6,109 nucleotides of DNA from Streptosporangiaceae bacterium (lineage in GTDB: Bacteria > Actinomycetota > Actinomycetes > Streptosporangiales > Streptosporangiaceae), in NCBI GenBank assembly GCA_030045295.1, contig JASIGD010000421.1:1-6109 (forward strand). Reading direction: 5' to 3'. Shown here piece by piece: positions 1-5,976 of this stretch. The notes under the pieces were generated by a model, which worked only from the letters and a program-made list of their open reading frames with translations, was not told the DNA's origin and did no database searches. A program made the translations under genes and the position numbers. Numbering within the stretch: the first letter of the stretch is position 1; each line of letters begins with the position of its first letter.

Positions 1-216
1 GCGGTAGATGGTGATCCGGTCGGGCAGCACCCCGGCGTACTGCGACGTGCGGCTGGTCAGCGGGACGCCCTGGTAGAGCCCGAGCAGGCCGGGCGGGCCC
101 GGGCCGTGCTCGACCGTCACCGCGACGTTGTGCATCAGCCGGCCGAGGTCCTCGGGCAGCTCGTCCAGCGCCGTGACGACCATTTCCTCGAAACGGCCGG
201 GTTCGACTTGGATCAC
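1..216 (-). CDS. Zincin-like metallopeptidase family protein, N-terminal part (C-terminus beyond window)
   Basis: The 72 codons read VIQVEPGRFEEMVVTALDEL, then a segment containing LMHNVAVTVE, GLLGLYQGVPLT and YAGVLPDRITIYR. This order matches the N-terminal half of the small (about 115-130 aa) actinobacterial 'metallopeptidase family protein' group (zincin-like, PF06262). In that family the zinc-binding HExxH motif lies further downstream, so here it would be outside the window and cannot be confirmed. The start is taken as the GTG at 216-214, because family members begin just before the 'FEE.V..ALD.LP' helix. There is no ATG between it and the in-frame stop of the upstream gene at 274-276, and a weak AAGG lies about 10 nt ahead. 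The gene sits 57 bp downstream of the J-PASTA gene in the same direction and may be co-transcribed with it. The physiological substrate of this family is not known to me. Confidence 0.85.
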   Translation of the reverse strand, partial: MIQVEPGRFEEMVVTALDELPEDLGRLMHNVAVTVEHGPGPPGLLGLYQGVPLTSRTSQYAGVLPDRITIYR

Positions 217-273
217 CAGGCCGTTGCCTTGCGCCGTGTCGCGGTCGTGAGCAGGAAATACACGTCGGTGGGT

Positions 274-846
274 CTATCCGGAGGCGGCCGGCGGGTGCCA
301 CACCTGAACCGTCAGCGTGCTGTTGCGGTGCGCCCGCTGACCGGGTGCTGGCGTCTGCCCGACGACGAGGCCCTCAACCGGCATCGGGTGCGGCGTCAGC
401 TGGACCGAGTCCACGTGCAGGCCGACCCGGGCGGCGGCCTCCATGCACGCGCGGTAGAACAGTCCTCTCAGATCCGGCACCACCACCCGCGAGGGCGGGT
501 CAGGGTACGCCTGCAGCGCTTCCACGTCCGCCTCGGACCACCCCGCGCCCAGGCTGACATCGGGACCCAGCGGGCCCCGCGATGGCGCGGCCAGCCCTTC
601 GCCGGGCCGGCGAAAGCCGATCTGCTCGTCGTACGACTGCCGGGCGCCGGGGTCGGCGAGGACGCGCCAGGCCTGCTCCACCGCCTGCCGCGCCCGGGCC
701 GCGGCCGACTGCACGTCCGGCGGTGTCTCCGGCTGCGTGGCCGGCTGAAGGATGGCCCGTCTGGCCAGCCACGCCTGGCGGATGTCGTCGGGCGGCGCGT
801 CCGGCAGTACGCCAAGTACGTCATACCACGTGATCAGGCTGGTCAT
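274..846 (-). CDS. J-domain-like / PASTA domain fusion protein
   Basis: This 190-aa protein has two recognisable parts. Residues about 6-78 resemble a DnaJ J-domain: WYDVLGVLPDAPPDDIRQAW is helix I-II, and a helix ending VLADPGARQSYDEQ is the usual helix III-IV. Where a functional J-domain has the HPD tripeptide that stimulates Hsp70 ATPase, this protein has QPA (residues 34-36), so classical co-chaperone activity is doubtful. Residues about 120-185 (VVVPDLRGLFYRACMEAAAR ... VVGQTPAPGQ ... STLTVQVW) form one PASTA domain, a fold best known from the extracellular part of PknB-like kinases and from penicillin-binding proteins. There is no signal peptide or membrane segment, so it is probably cytoplasmic, which is unusual for PASTA. 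The start ATG at 846-844 follows a GGGGGG run and places the J-domain at the N-terminus; the frame stays open further upstream but without domain-like sequence. It diverges from pspA. Function is unknown. Confidence 0.85.
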   Translation of the reverse strand: MTSLITWYDVLGVLPDAPPDDIRQAWLARRAILQPATQPETPPDVQSAAARARQAVEQAWRVLADPGARQSYDEQIGFRRPGEGLAAPSRGPLGPDVSLGAGWSEADVEALQAYPDPPSRVVVPDLRGLFYRACMEAAARVGLHVDSVQLTPHPMPVEGLVVGQTPAPGQRAHRNSTLTVQVWHPPAASG

Positions 847-1035
847 CGGCCCCCCATGGTGGGCCAGGCACGCGTTGATGGCATGGACGAACGTTACTGC
901 GTCCGGGGCGCGGGAACCATGGTCGGCTCGGGGACCCGGGCGCGGCCGGAGAATTCGCGCCGAAATACGGCACGGTGGGACGCGGTAGCATCTGTGGGGC
1001 AAGCTCCGCTCACCGCCGACTAGGAGCAGATCGAC
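847..1035. promoter_or_regulatory. Divergent intergenic region between the J-PASTA gene and pspA
   Basis: This 189-bp spacer must hold the promoters of both flanking genes. I see no convincing paired -35/-10 set. TAGCAT at 984-989 is a possible plus-strand -10, but has no good -35 partner. A short inverted repeat, TTCG-CGC-CGAA (954-964), sits about 70 bp ahead of the pspA start and could be an operator half-site pair. The pspA Shine-Dalgarno AGGAG is at 1022-1026, nine bases before the ATG. No small gene is supported here. Confidence 0.4.
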
Positions 1036-1764
1036 ATGTCTCTCTTCCAACGGGCGCACGACGTCCTCGCGGCCAAGGCCAACAAGGCGCTCGACTCCGC
1101 AGAAAAGCCCGACGAAATGCTCGATCTCTCCTACGAGCAGATGCTCGATCAGCTCACCAAGGTGCGTCAGGCGCTGGTATCCGTGGCCGCCTCGCGCAAG
1201 CAAATCGAGCTGCAGGAGCAGCAGTTGCAGCACACGGTGGACCACCTGCAGGACCAGGCCAAGAAGGCGCTCGCGCTGGGCAAGGAAGACCTCGCACGGG
1301 AGGCCCTGTCCCGCAAGGCCGCGGCCCAGGCGCAGATCGACGGCCTGGAACCGCAGCACCAGCAGCTCGCCGAGCAGGAGCAGAAGCTCGAGCAGACGCT
1401 GCAGGCGCTGCAGCAGAGGGTCAACACCTTCCGGACGCAGAAGGAAACGCTGAAGGCGCAGTACACCGCGGCGAGCGCGATGACCTCCGTGAACGAGGAC
1501 GTGGCGGGAATCTCGAGCACCCTGTCTGATTCAGGGGCAGAGCTGGCCCGGGCCCAGGACAAGATCGCCTCGATGCAGGCCCGCGCGGGCGCCCTCGACG
1601 AGCTGCTGCAGTCCGGGGTGCTCGAGGACGTCGGCGGGGACACCGACGACATCCAGAAGGAGCTCGACCAGGCCGGAACGGATGCCGACGTGGACAGCGA
1701 GCTCGCCGCCCTCAAGGCGCAGATCGGCCCGGGCAGCTCGCCGCCGGAGCTGACCAGCAGCTGA
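1036..1764 (+). CDS. pspA: PspA/IM30 family membrane-stress protein
   Basis: This 242-aa protein begins MSLFQRAHDVLAAKANKALD, the amphipathic N-terminal helix by which PspA/Vipp1 proteins contact stressed membranes. It continues as an almost unbroken alpha-helical coiled coil (residues about 25-190), very rich in Gln, Glu, Lys and Ala. The family signature LGKEDLAREALSRK is at about residues 81-94. The C-terminal 50 residues are acidic (GVLEDVGGDTDD ... DADVDSELAALKAQIG), as in the actinobacterial branch. The known family role is to assemble into ESCRT-III-like polymers that stabilise the inner membrane and preserve the proton-motive force. AGGAG nine bases upstream supports the start. The gene stands alone on this strand: no pspB/C, clgR or TPM-domain gene is adjacent in the window, so its regulator is not visible. 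Its divergent neighbour is the J-PASTA gene. The assignment is firm; the details of regulation are not. Confidence 0.95.
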   Translation: MSLFQRAHDVLAAKANKALDSAEKPDEMLDLSYEQMLDQLTKVRQALVSVAASRKQIELQEQQLQHTVDHLQDQAKKALALGKEDLAREALSRKAAAQAQIDGLEPQHQQLAEQEQKLEQTLQALQQRVNTFRTQKETLKAQYTAASAMTSVNEDVAGISSTLSDSGAELARAQDKIASMQARAGALDELLQSGVLEDVGGDTDDIQKELDQAGTDADVDSELAALKAQIGPGSSPPELTSS

Positions 1765-1770
1765 CGTCCG

Positions 1771-1808
1771 GCCCAGGTCTGGGCGGTCAACGGATGAATC
1801 GCATCCGT
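1771..1808 (+). terminator. Tandem hairpins after pspA, probable terminator
   Basis: Seven bases after the pspA stop lies GCCCA-GGTC-TGGGC (1771-1784). It is followed by a seven-base-pair stem ACGGATG-AATCG-CATCCGT (1790-1808). There is no T-run after either stem, which is common for actinobacterial terminators but weakens the call. The position between pspA and the next independently expressed gene fits transcription termination. Confidence 0.5.
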
Positions 1809-1998
1809 CGATCACCTGCGGAAATCGCCAAAACCCACAAAATCTGCTTACAAATCTTTTATAGACCGCTCTTTTGCGTTACTCTCGCCCGGAGTCGGCT
1901 CGCCCAACCAGCCAACCCGACAAAAGGGAACAAATCTGCCGGAATGACCGGCCCGTGTCCCCCGATCGGGCTCAGCTGTCGACACACAAGGAGCCTGA
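1809..1998 (+). promoter_or_regulatory. AT-rich promoter/leader region of the G1 peptidase gene
   Basis: The bases 1821-1865 contain only 15 G/C of 45, in a window that is otherwise strongly G/C-rich, which points to a promoter or regulator-binding region. TATAGA at 1860-1865 looks like a -10 hexamer, but no good -35 lies 16-19 bases upstream. TCTTTT occurs twice, 15 bases apart (1855-1860 and 1870-1875). Nearer the gene are an inverted repeat GCCGG-AATGA-CCGGC (1938-1952) and two perfect palindromes, CCCGATCGGG (1961-1970) and TGTCGACA (1977-1984). The Shine-Dalgarno AAGGAG is at 1988-1993. The exact transcription start cannot be set by eye. Confidence 0.5.
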
Positions 1999-2790
1999 AT
2001 GCTGCGACGGTGGTGCATTCTGCTCGTTACGCTCGCCTTGACCGTCGGCACGGCGCTCGCCGCGAGCAGCGCATCGGCGGCGACGACGGCTGCGGGGCGG
2101 TTCGCTCCCGGCGGGCCGATCCACCTGATCGGCGGCGGGCGGGCGCACGCGCTGGGCATCGGCCACCAGGCCGACAGCGCGAACTGGTCTGGTTACGCGG
2201 CGACTACCGGCACCTTCACGAGCGTCTCGGCGAGCTGGACCCAGCCCGCTGGTACCTGCAGTCAGGGCGACCAGTACGCCGCCTTCTGGGTGGGTCTCGA
2301 CGGCTACTCCAGCCGCACCGTCGAGCAGACCGGCAGCGAGGTCGACTGCATCGGAGGCACCGCCGAGTACTACGCCTGGTACGAGATGTACCCGGGCCCG
2401 GCGACGGACTACTCCAGCACCGTCAAGGCCGGCGACCACTTCACCGCCACGGTGACGTACCTGAGCGGTGAGAAGTTCAGCCTTTACGTCGCCGACACCA
2501 CCGAAGGCTGGAGCCATACCACCGACGCGAGCCTGGGCCAGATGCCGTCCCTGTCCTCCGCCGAGGTCATCGTCGAGGCGCCGTGGGGCACCGCGAGCGG
2601 CGGCATCATGCCGCTGACCGACTTCGGCACGATGAGCTTCAGCGGGTCGACCGCCAACGGCTCGGCCATCGGCAACGCAGGCGGGGTGACCCAGATCCTC
2701 ATGGTCGGCAACGCGAGGGGCGACAAGGACACGATCTCCGCGCTCAGCGACCAGGAGACGTTCAGCGCCACCTGGCTGAGCAGCAGCTAG
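1999..2790 (+). CDS. Secreted G1 family (glutamic) endopeptidase
   Basis: This 263-aa protein starts with a Sec signal peptide: MLRRWC, then a hydrophobic stretch to about residue 20, with AxA cleavage sites after Ala21 and Ala27. A short linker or propeptide (about 28-58) precedes a mature domain of about 200 residues. The mature domain carries the eqolisin (peptidase G1, PF01828) landmarks in order: NWSGYAATTGTFTSVSASW (62-80), AAFWVGLDGY (94-103), EQTG with the catalytic-type Gln110, YYAWYEMYP (124-132), and AEVIVEAP with the catalytic-type Glu193. These correspond to Gln53 and Glu136 of scytalidoglutamic peptidase, the pair that activates water for peptide-bond cleavage at acid pH. Cys87 and Cys117 flank the first active-site strand and probably form a disulfide after export. 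AAGGAG five bases upstream of the ATG supports the start. It stands alone between pspA and a convergent gene, with its own AT-rich leader. Substrate preference cannot be read from sequence. Confidence 0.93.
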   Translation: MLRRWCILLVTLALTVGTALAASSASAATTAAGRFAPGGPIHLIGGGRAHALGIGHQADSANWSGYAATTGTFTSVSASWTQPAGTCSQGDQYAAFWVGLDGYSSRTVEQTGSEVDCIGGTAEYYAWYEMYPGPATDYSSTVKAGDHFTATVTYLSGEKFSLYVADTTEGWSHTTDASLGQMPSLSSAEVIVEAPWGTASGGIMPLTDFGTMSFSGSTANGSAIGNAGGVTQILMVGNARGDKDTISALSDQETFSATWLSSS

Positions 2791-2841
2791 ATCACGCTGG
2801 CCGCGCTGGCCCGGCGGGCGGCGGCGGCGCGGGCAGGGCGG
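2791..2841. other. Spacer between convergent peptidase and oxidoreductase genes
   Basis: This 51-bp G/C-rich spacer should terminate transcription from both sides, but the best hairpin I can find is only GCCC-GGC-GGGC (2809-2819), and there are no T-runs. I do not call a terminator. A short direct repeat (GCTGGCC twice, 2797-2811) is probably chance in such composition. Confidence 0.4.
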
Positions 2842-4332
2842 TCACGGTGCGGCGCGGGCGCTCGCCGAGGGACGTAGCCGGGCGGGGCTGATGTCGGGAA
2901 TCTCGCGGATGCCGAACACGTCCCGCAGGGCGCTCAGCGCAGCGAGTTCGCCGCAGCGGCCGTGCACGCCGGGGATCGGCGGGGTCGCCGACGAGCAGAG
3001 GTAGACGCCTCGGATCGGCGTCCGGTACGGGTTCCAGCTGATCACCGGGCGGAACACGGTCTGCCGCAGCGTCTGCAGCCCGACGCCGATGTCGCCGCCG
3101 ACGTAGTTGGGGTTGTGCGCCTCTTCGCCGGCCGCGGTCCGGACCGCCCGGGCCAGGACGAGGTCGCGGAACCCGGGTGCGAACCGCTCGATCTGCGCCT
3201 CGATCCGGTCGGTCATGTCCACGTCGGACCCGGAGGGCACGTGACAGTAGGTCCACAGCGTCTGCTGCCCCGCCGGGGCGCGGGAGGGATCGGCGACCCC
3301 CGGCTGCATGACGAGGACGTACGGGTCCTGCGGGTGCTTACCCGCAGCCACCTCGGCCTCGGCCGCGGCCGTCTGCTCGAACGTCCCGCCCAGGTGCAGG
3401 GTCCCGGCCCGGCGGCAGTCCTCGTTGGTCCACGGCACGGGGCCGGACAGCGCGAAGTCCACCTTGCACACGCCGGGGCCGTAACGGAAGATGCGCAGCT
3501 CGGTGCGATACCAGTACGGCAGCCGGTCCCCGGCCAGCGCGGTGAGGGTCCGGGGTGAGGTGTCGAACAGGACGGCGCTGGCGTAGGACAGATCGTCCAG
3601 CGAGTCCACCCACCGGCCGGTCTCGATGCTCCCGCCGGCCGTGACGACCGCGTCGGCCATCGCGTCGGTGATCCGGGCGCTGCCACCCGCGATGACCGGC
3701 CAGCCCACCCCGTGCGCGAGCATGACCAGCATGAGGCCGATGCCCCCGGTCGGCACGGCGGTGAGCGGCATCATCGCGTGGGCGCTGGCCCCGGCCAGGA
3801 TCGCGCGGGCCTCCGGGGTACGCCAGCGCCGGACCAGCAGGGAGGCGGGCAGGATGCCGCGCAGGCCGTACTCGGCGAGCGCGAACGGATGGGCCGGCGG
3901 CCGGCGCAGCGGCTCGAGCAGCGCAGGCAGGATCTGGTCCAGGTGGCGGGTCAGCGGACCCATCAAGCGCTGATAGGAGCGGCCGTCATCGCCGAGCCGG
4001 GCGGCTGTCTCGGCCACCGAGCGGGACACGATCGCCGCACGGCCGGCGTCGAGAGGATTGGCGAACTCGATCTGCGGCCGTGCGAACCTCACGCCCCGCG
4101 CGGCCAGGTCGAAGCGCTGGAAGAACGGCGACGCCAGCGCCAGCGGGTGCCCGGCCGAGCAGACATCGTGGCGGAAGCCGGGCAGGGTCAGCTCTTCGGT
4201 CCGGCAACCGCCGCCGATCGTCGGCGCGCCCTCGATGACCTGGACGCGCAGGCCAGCCGCGGCCAAGGTGACGGCAGCGGCCAGGCCGTTCGGTCCGCTG
4301 CCGACTATCACCGCGTCAGGGTTCCCCCGCAT
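2842..4332 (-). CDS. FAD-dependent oxidoreductase, phytoene desaturase/PYROXD2-like (COG1233)
   Basis: This 496-aa flavoprotein opens with a Rossmann dinucleotide-binding motif, AVIVGSGPNGLAAAVTLAAAG (GxGxxG at residues 11-16), with the ribose-binding acid Glu34. It is followed by GGGCRTEELTLPGFRHDVCS (40-59), characteristic of the phytoene-desaturase-like NAD(P)/FAD oxidoreductases. The C-terminal FAD-contact motif is RGVYLCSSATPPIPGVHGRCG at about 441-461. Many members of this group, including mitochondrial PYROXD2, have no defined substrate, and no carotenoid gene is nearby, so a carotenoid role is not implied. The start ATG at 4332-4330 has GAGGTGG just upstream and puts the Rossmann motif at the N-terminus; the frame is open further upstream but overlaps the preceding gene and looks non-coding. 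It is 31 bp downstream of the unknown-function gene and is the last gene of the leftward operon, ending 51 bp from the convergent peptidase gene. A polar Arg/Ala/Pro-rich tail of about 15 residues follows the fold. Confidence 0.9.
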   Translation of the reverse strand: MRGNPDAVIVGSGPNGLAAAVTLAAAGLRVQVIEGAPTIGGGCRTEELTLPGFRHDVCSAGHPLALASPFFQRFDLAARGVRFARPQIEFANPLDAGRAAIVSRSVAETAARLGDDGRSYQRLMGPLTRHLDQILPALLEPLRRPPAHPFALAEYGLRGILPASLLVRRWRTPEARAILAGASAHAMMPLTAVPTGGIGLMLVMLAHGVGWPVIAGGSARITDAMADAVVTAGGSIETGRWVDSLDDLSYASAVLFDTSPRTLTALAGDRLPYWYRTELRIFRYGPGVCKVDFALSGPVPWTNEDCRRAGTLHLGGTFEQTAAAEAEVAAGKHPQDPYVLVMQPGVADPSRAPAGQQTLWTYCHVPSGSDVDMTDRIEAQIERFAPGFRDLVLARAVRTAAGEEAHNPNYVGGDIGVGLQTLRQTVFRPVISWNPYRTPIRGVYLCSSATPPIPGVHGRCGELAALSALRDVFGIREIPDISPARLRPSASARAAP

Positions 4333-4363
4333 ACCCACCTCGACTGCCCGCTGGCCGGGTCCT

Positions 4364-5200
4364 TCATGCCGTGCTGCTCGTGGCGCCCTTGTCGCGCCGC
4401 AGCATGCGGTTGAAAGGAGCTGCGATGGTCTGGAACACGCTGCGCACCGCTGAGTTGTGCCAGATGTTCCCGGCATGACGCCACTGGCGCTTGGAGTCCA
4501 CGCACGTGCTGCGGACCTGCACCACCGGGTCCGGCACGCCGAGACGCTGGCCCAGCGCGGTCAGGGTCGCGGTCCAGAACTTGTCCTCCTTGCGGTGCCC
4601 GCCGAACATCATCCCGAGCTCATAGATCGGGTCGTTCGCGCGCATCAGTACCTGCGCCTGGACCATGGTGTCATCGCCCTCCCGCTCGGCCATGAACGTG
4701 ATCCAGCCGGCGAACATGTGGCCCTGCGGGGTCATCAGCGTGAACGACTCGCTGTCCGCGTACAGGACGAAGACCCCGGTCGACAGTTTCACGCCGCCGC
4801 CGATGGCGAGGTCGAGCAGCGCGACGTCGCCGGGATTGACGCCGGTGAGCGCGCCGGCGAAACGGTTGCCCTTCGGCCAGAACTCGGGGAAGTGCTGCCG
4901 CCAGACGCCGATCGCTTGCTCCGGCGTGATCTGCGGCCCCACGTTCATGCGGTAGGTCTTCTGCCACATCTTGCCGAAACCCTGCACCGGGCCGGTAAGC
5001 CGCCGGCCCGCGACGTTGGTCCCGCGGACCCCGTCGCGCTGTTCGACCTCCAGCCGTTCCACCTTCTTGGCCCAGCTGGCCACGTCCCGCGGCGGTGCAG
5101 TCTCGGCCGCGCCCTCGGGCGGGGCCGCCGCGGCCTCGCGGGCGCTCAGCCCGATCTCCTCGGCGGACCTTACCTTGTCCGGGCCTGCTGTCTCAGTCAT
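4364..5200 (-). CDS. Conserved-looking protein of unknown function, possible SRPBCC/DUF1990-like fold
   Basis: This 278-aa protein is not one I recognise firmly. Residues 1-45 are low-complexity, Ala/Pro/Glu-rich and probably disordered. Residues about 46-260 look folded: EVEQRDGVRGTNVAGRRLTG, then KTYRMNVGP, FPEFWPKGNRFAGALTGVNP, a run of likely beta-strands (VALLDLAIGG, STGVFVLYAD, ESFTLMTPQGHMFAGWITFM) and DTMVQAQVLMRANDPIYELG. The strand order and a 'G-H-x-x-x-G-x-x-x-F' stretch recall the helix-grip (START/SRPBCC, DUF1990-like) ligand-binding fold; this is a weak inference from pattern only. There is no signal peptide or transmembrane helix. The C-terminus is basic (FNRMLRRDKG). The start at 5200-5198 follows an AAAGGGG site that overlaps the stop of the upstream STAS gene (gap 11 bp). 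This tight spacing, and 31 bp to the FAD oxidoreductase downstream, imply co-translation with both. Confidence 0.8.
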   Translation of the reverse strand: MTETAGPDKVRSAEEIGLSAREAAAAPPEGAAETAPPRDVASWAKKVERLEVEQRDGVRGTNVAGRRLTGPVQGFGKMWQKTYRMNVGPQITPEQAIGVWRQHFPEFWPKGNRFAGALTGVNPGDVALLDLAIGGGVKLSTGVFVLYADSESFTLMTPQGHMFAGWITFMAEREGDDTMVQAQVLMRANDPIYELGMMFGGHRKEDKFWTATLTALGQRLGVPDPVVQVRSTCVDSKRQWRHAGNIWHNSAVRSVFQTIAAPFNRMLRRDKGATSSTA

Positions 5201-5211
5201 GGCAGGCCCCT

Positions 5212-5565
5212 TTACCTGGCGACGCCGTTCAGCGCCGATTCTTCGGTTTCGTAAATGATGATGGCCTCGTCCAGCCGGGTGAGCTCGAAGATCTCCCGGT
5301 AGTGCTCGCTCAGCCCGTAGGCGGCGAGCTGCTGACGCTGCCGGTTGGCGCGGACCAGCAGGGTCACCAGCATGCCGATGCCGCCGCTGTTCATGTACTC
5401 GAGCCCGGCAAAGTTCAGTACGAGCCTGCTCGTCTCCGGACCGGCGGCCTCGTAAGCCGACATCAGCACTGGTTCGCACGCCGCGGTGACCTCGCCTTTG
5501 ATGTCGACGACAGCCACCGAGTCGCCGACCCGCCGAACGTCCATAGTGATCGCCGGTGCAGTCAT
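5212..5565 (-). CDS. STAS-domain anti-sigma factor antagonist (second of a tandem pair)
   Basis: At 117 aa this is a single STAS domain of normal length (SpoIIAA/RsbV family). The first strand carries VAVVDIKGEVTAA (residues about 17-29). LVLNFAGLEYMNSGGIGML (48-66) contains the switch loop with Ser60, the position that partner kinases phosphorylate in this family. The usual D-S-S/T-G is here N-S-G-G: the aspartate is replaced by Asn59 and the second hydroxyl residue by Gly61. The helix AYGLSEHYREIFELTRLDE (82-100) is nearly shared with the neighbouring STAS protein, so the two are likely duplicates. Start 5565 has a strong GGGGAGG (5577-5571) five bases upstream. It lies 45 bp after the other STAS gene and 11 bp before the unknown-function gene. 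In partner switching, the unphosphorylated form binds the kinase/anti-sigma protein and frees the sigma factor; which target applies here is not visible. Confidence 0.93.
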   Translation of the reverse strand: MTAPAITMDVRRVGDSVAVVDIKGEVTAACEPVLMSAYEAAGPETSRLVLNFAGLEYMNSGGIGMLVTLLVRANRQRQQLAAYGLSEHYREIFELTRLDEAIIIYETEESALNGVAR

Positions 5566-5610
5566 GAGTTCCTCCCCTTCGGGTCCTTCTTGAGCTGGTT
5601 TGGTGTGCCG

Positions 5611-5976
5611 TCAAGCGGCAGGTCCGGTTAGCTGGCTGACGGCGTGGTCGAGGTCGGGAAAGAGCTCGATGAAATCCGACAGCCTAGTGATATCGAAGAT
5701 CTCGCGGTAATGCGGGGACAGCCCGCTGGCCACGACCTTCCTGCGCTCGGCCCGGGCGCGGGCCAGCACGCTCACGATGAGCGCGATGCCGGTGGAGTTG
5801 ATGTAGTCCACCGCGGCGAAGTCGAGCACCACCGTGCCCGGGTCGTTGTCCGCGGTGACCGCGCGCTGATACGCGTCGGTCAGGACTGTGGCGGCGGACC
5901 CGTCGACCTCGCCGGAAAGCTCGATTACGGCGGCGCCGGTAAGCTCCCGGGTCGTGGCCTCACACATGCTCGCCAT
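5611..5976 (-). CDS. STAS-domain anti-sigma factor antagonist (first of a tandem pair)
   Basis: This 121-aa single STAS domain contains AAVIELSGEVDGSAA (15-29), then TVVLDFAAVDYINSTGIALI (48-67) with the conserved switch serine Ser61 in NSTG, and GLSPHYREIFDITRLSDFIE (85-104). N-S-T-G keeps the phosphorylatable serine and the neighbouring threonine of RsbV-type proteins, with Asn instead of Asp. The start is the ATG at 5976-5974, because GGAGG (5989-5985) lies eight bases before it. A GTG at 5985 overlaps that GGAGG and cannot be the start, and an ATG at 5967 is 17 bases away. The first 17 bases overlap the end of the upstream kinase gene, and the ribosome site lies inside that gene, so translation is probably coupled to the kinase. 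This is the classic antagonist-kinase pairing, and this protein is the most likely direct substrate of the kinase. Confidence 0.94.
   Translation of the reverse strand: MASMCEATTRELTGAAVIELSGEVDGSAATVLTDAYQRAVTADNDPGTVVLDFAAVDYINSTGIALIVSVLARARAERRKVVASGLSPHYREIFDITRLSDFIELFPDLDHAVSQLTGPAA

Noticed and set aside
106..1023. 305-codon plus-strand open frame opposite the J-PASTA gene
   Set aside because: It is Arg/Gly/Pro/His-rich with no domain-like sequence, and is antisense to two recognisable minus-strand genes. It is an artefact of G/C-rich third positions.
847..1359. Upstream extension of the J-PASTA reading frame
   Set aside because: The frame is open to 1359, but it runs antisense through pspA and the extension has no domain character. 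The J-domain begins at the ATG at 846.
1167..1790. 207-codon minus-strand open frame opposite pspA
   Set aside because: Its Ser/Cys/Ala-rich translation is the reverse reading of the Gln/Glu/Ala-rich pspA codons; there is no ribosome site or family resemblance.
1794..2471. 225-codon plus-strand open frame overlapping the peptidase leader
   Set aside because: It covers the AT-rich leader and then runs out of frame through the peptidase gene with Arg/Gly-rich nonsense. The peptidase frame carries the signal peptide and catalytic motifs.
4333..4476. N-terminal extension of the FAD oxidoreductase
   Set aside because: Those 48 codons overlap the end of the preceding gene and precede the Rossmann motif with Cys/Arg-rich sequence. 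The ATG at 4332 has a good Shine-Dalgarno site.
4457..5254. 265-codon plus-strand open frame opposite the unknown-function gene
   Set aside because: Its His/Arg/Pro-rich composition marks it as antisense. The minus-strand frame has balanced composition, a ribosome site and operon spacing.
5201..5614. N-terminal extension of the unknown-function gene
   Set aside because: It would overlap the whole second STAS gene in another frame. The ATG at 5200 has an AAAGGGG site and gives normal operon spacing.
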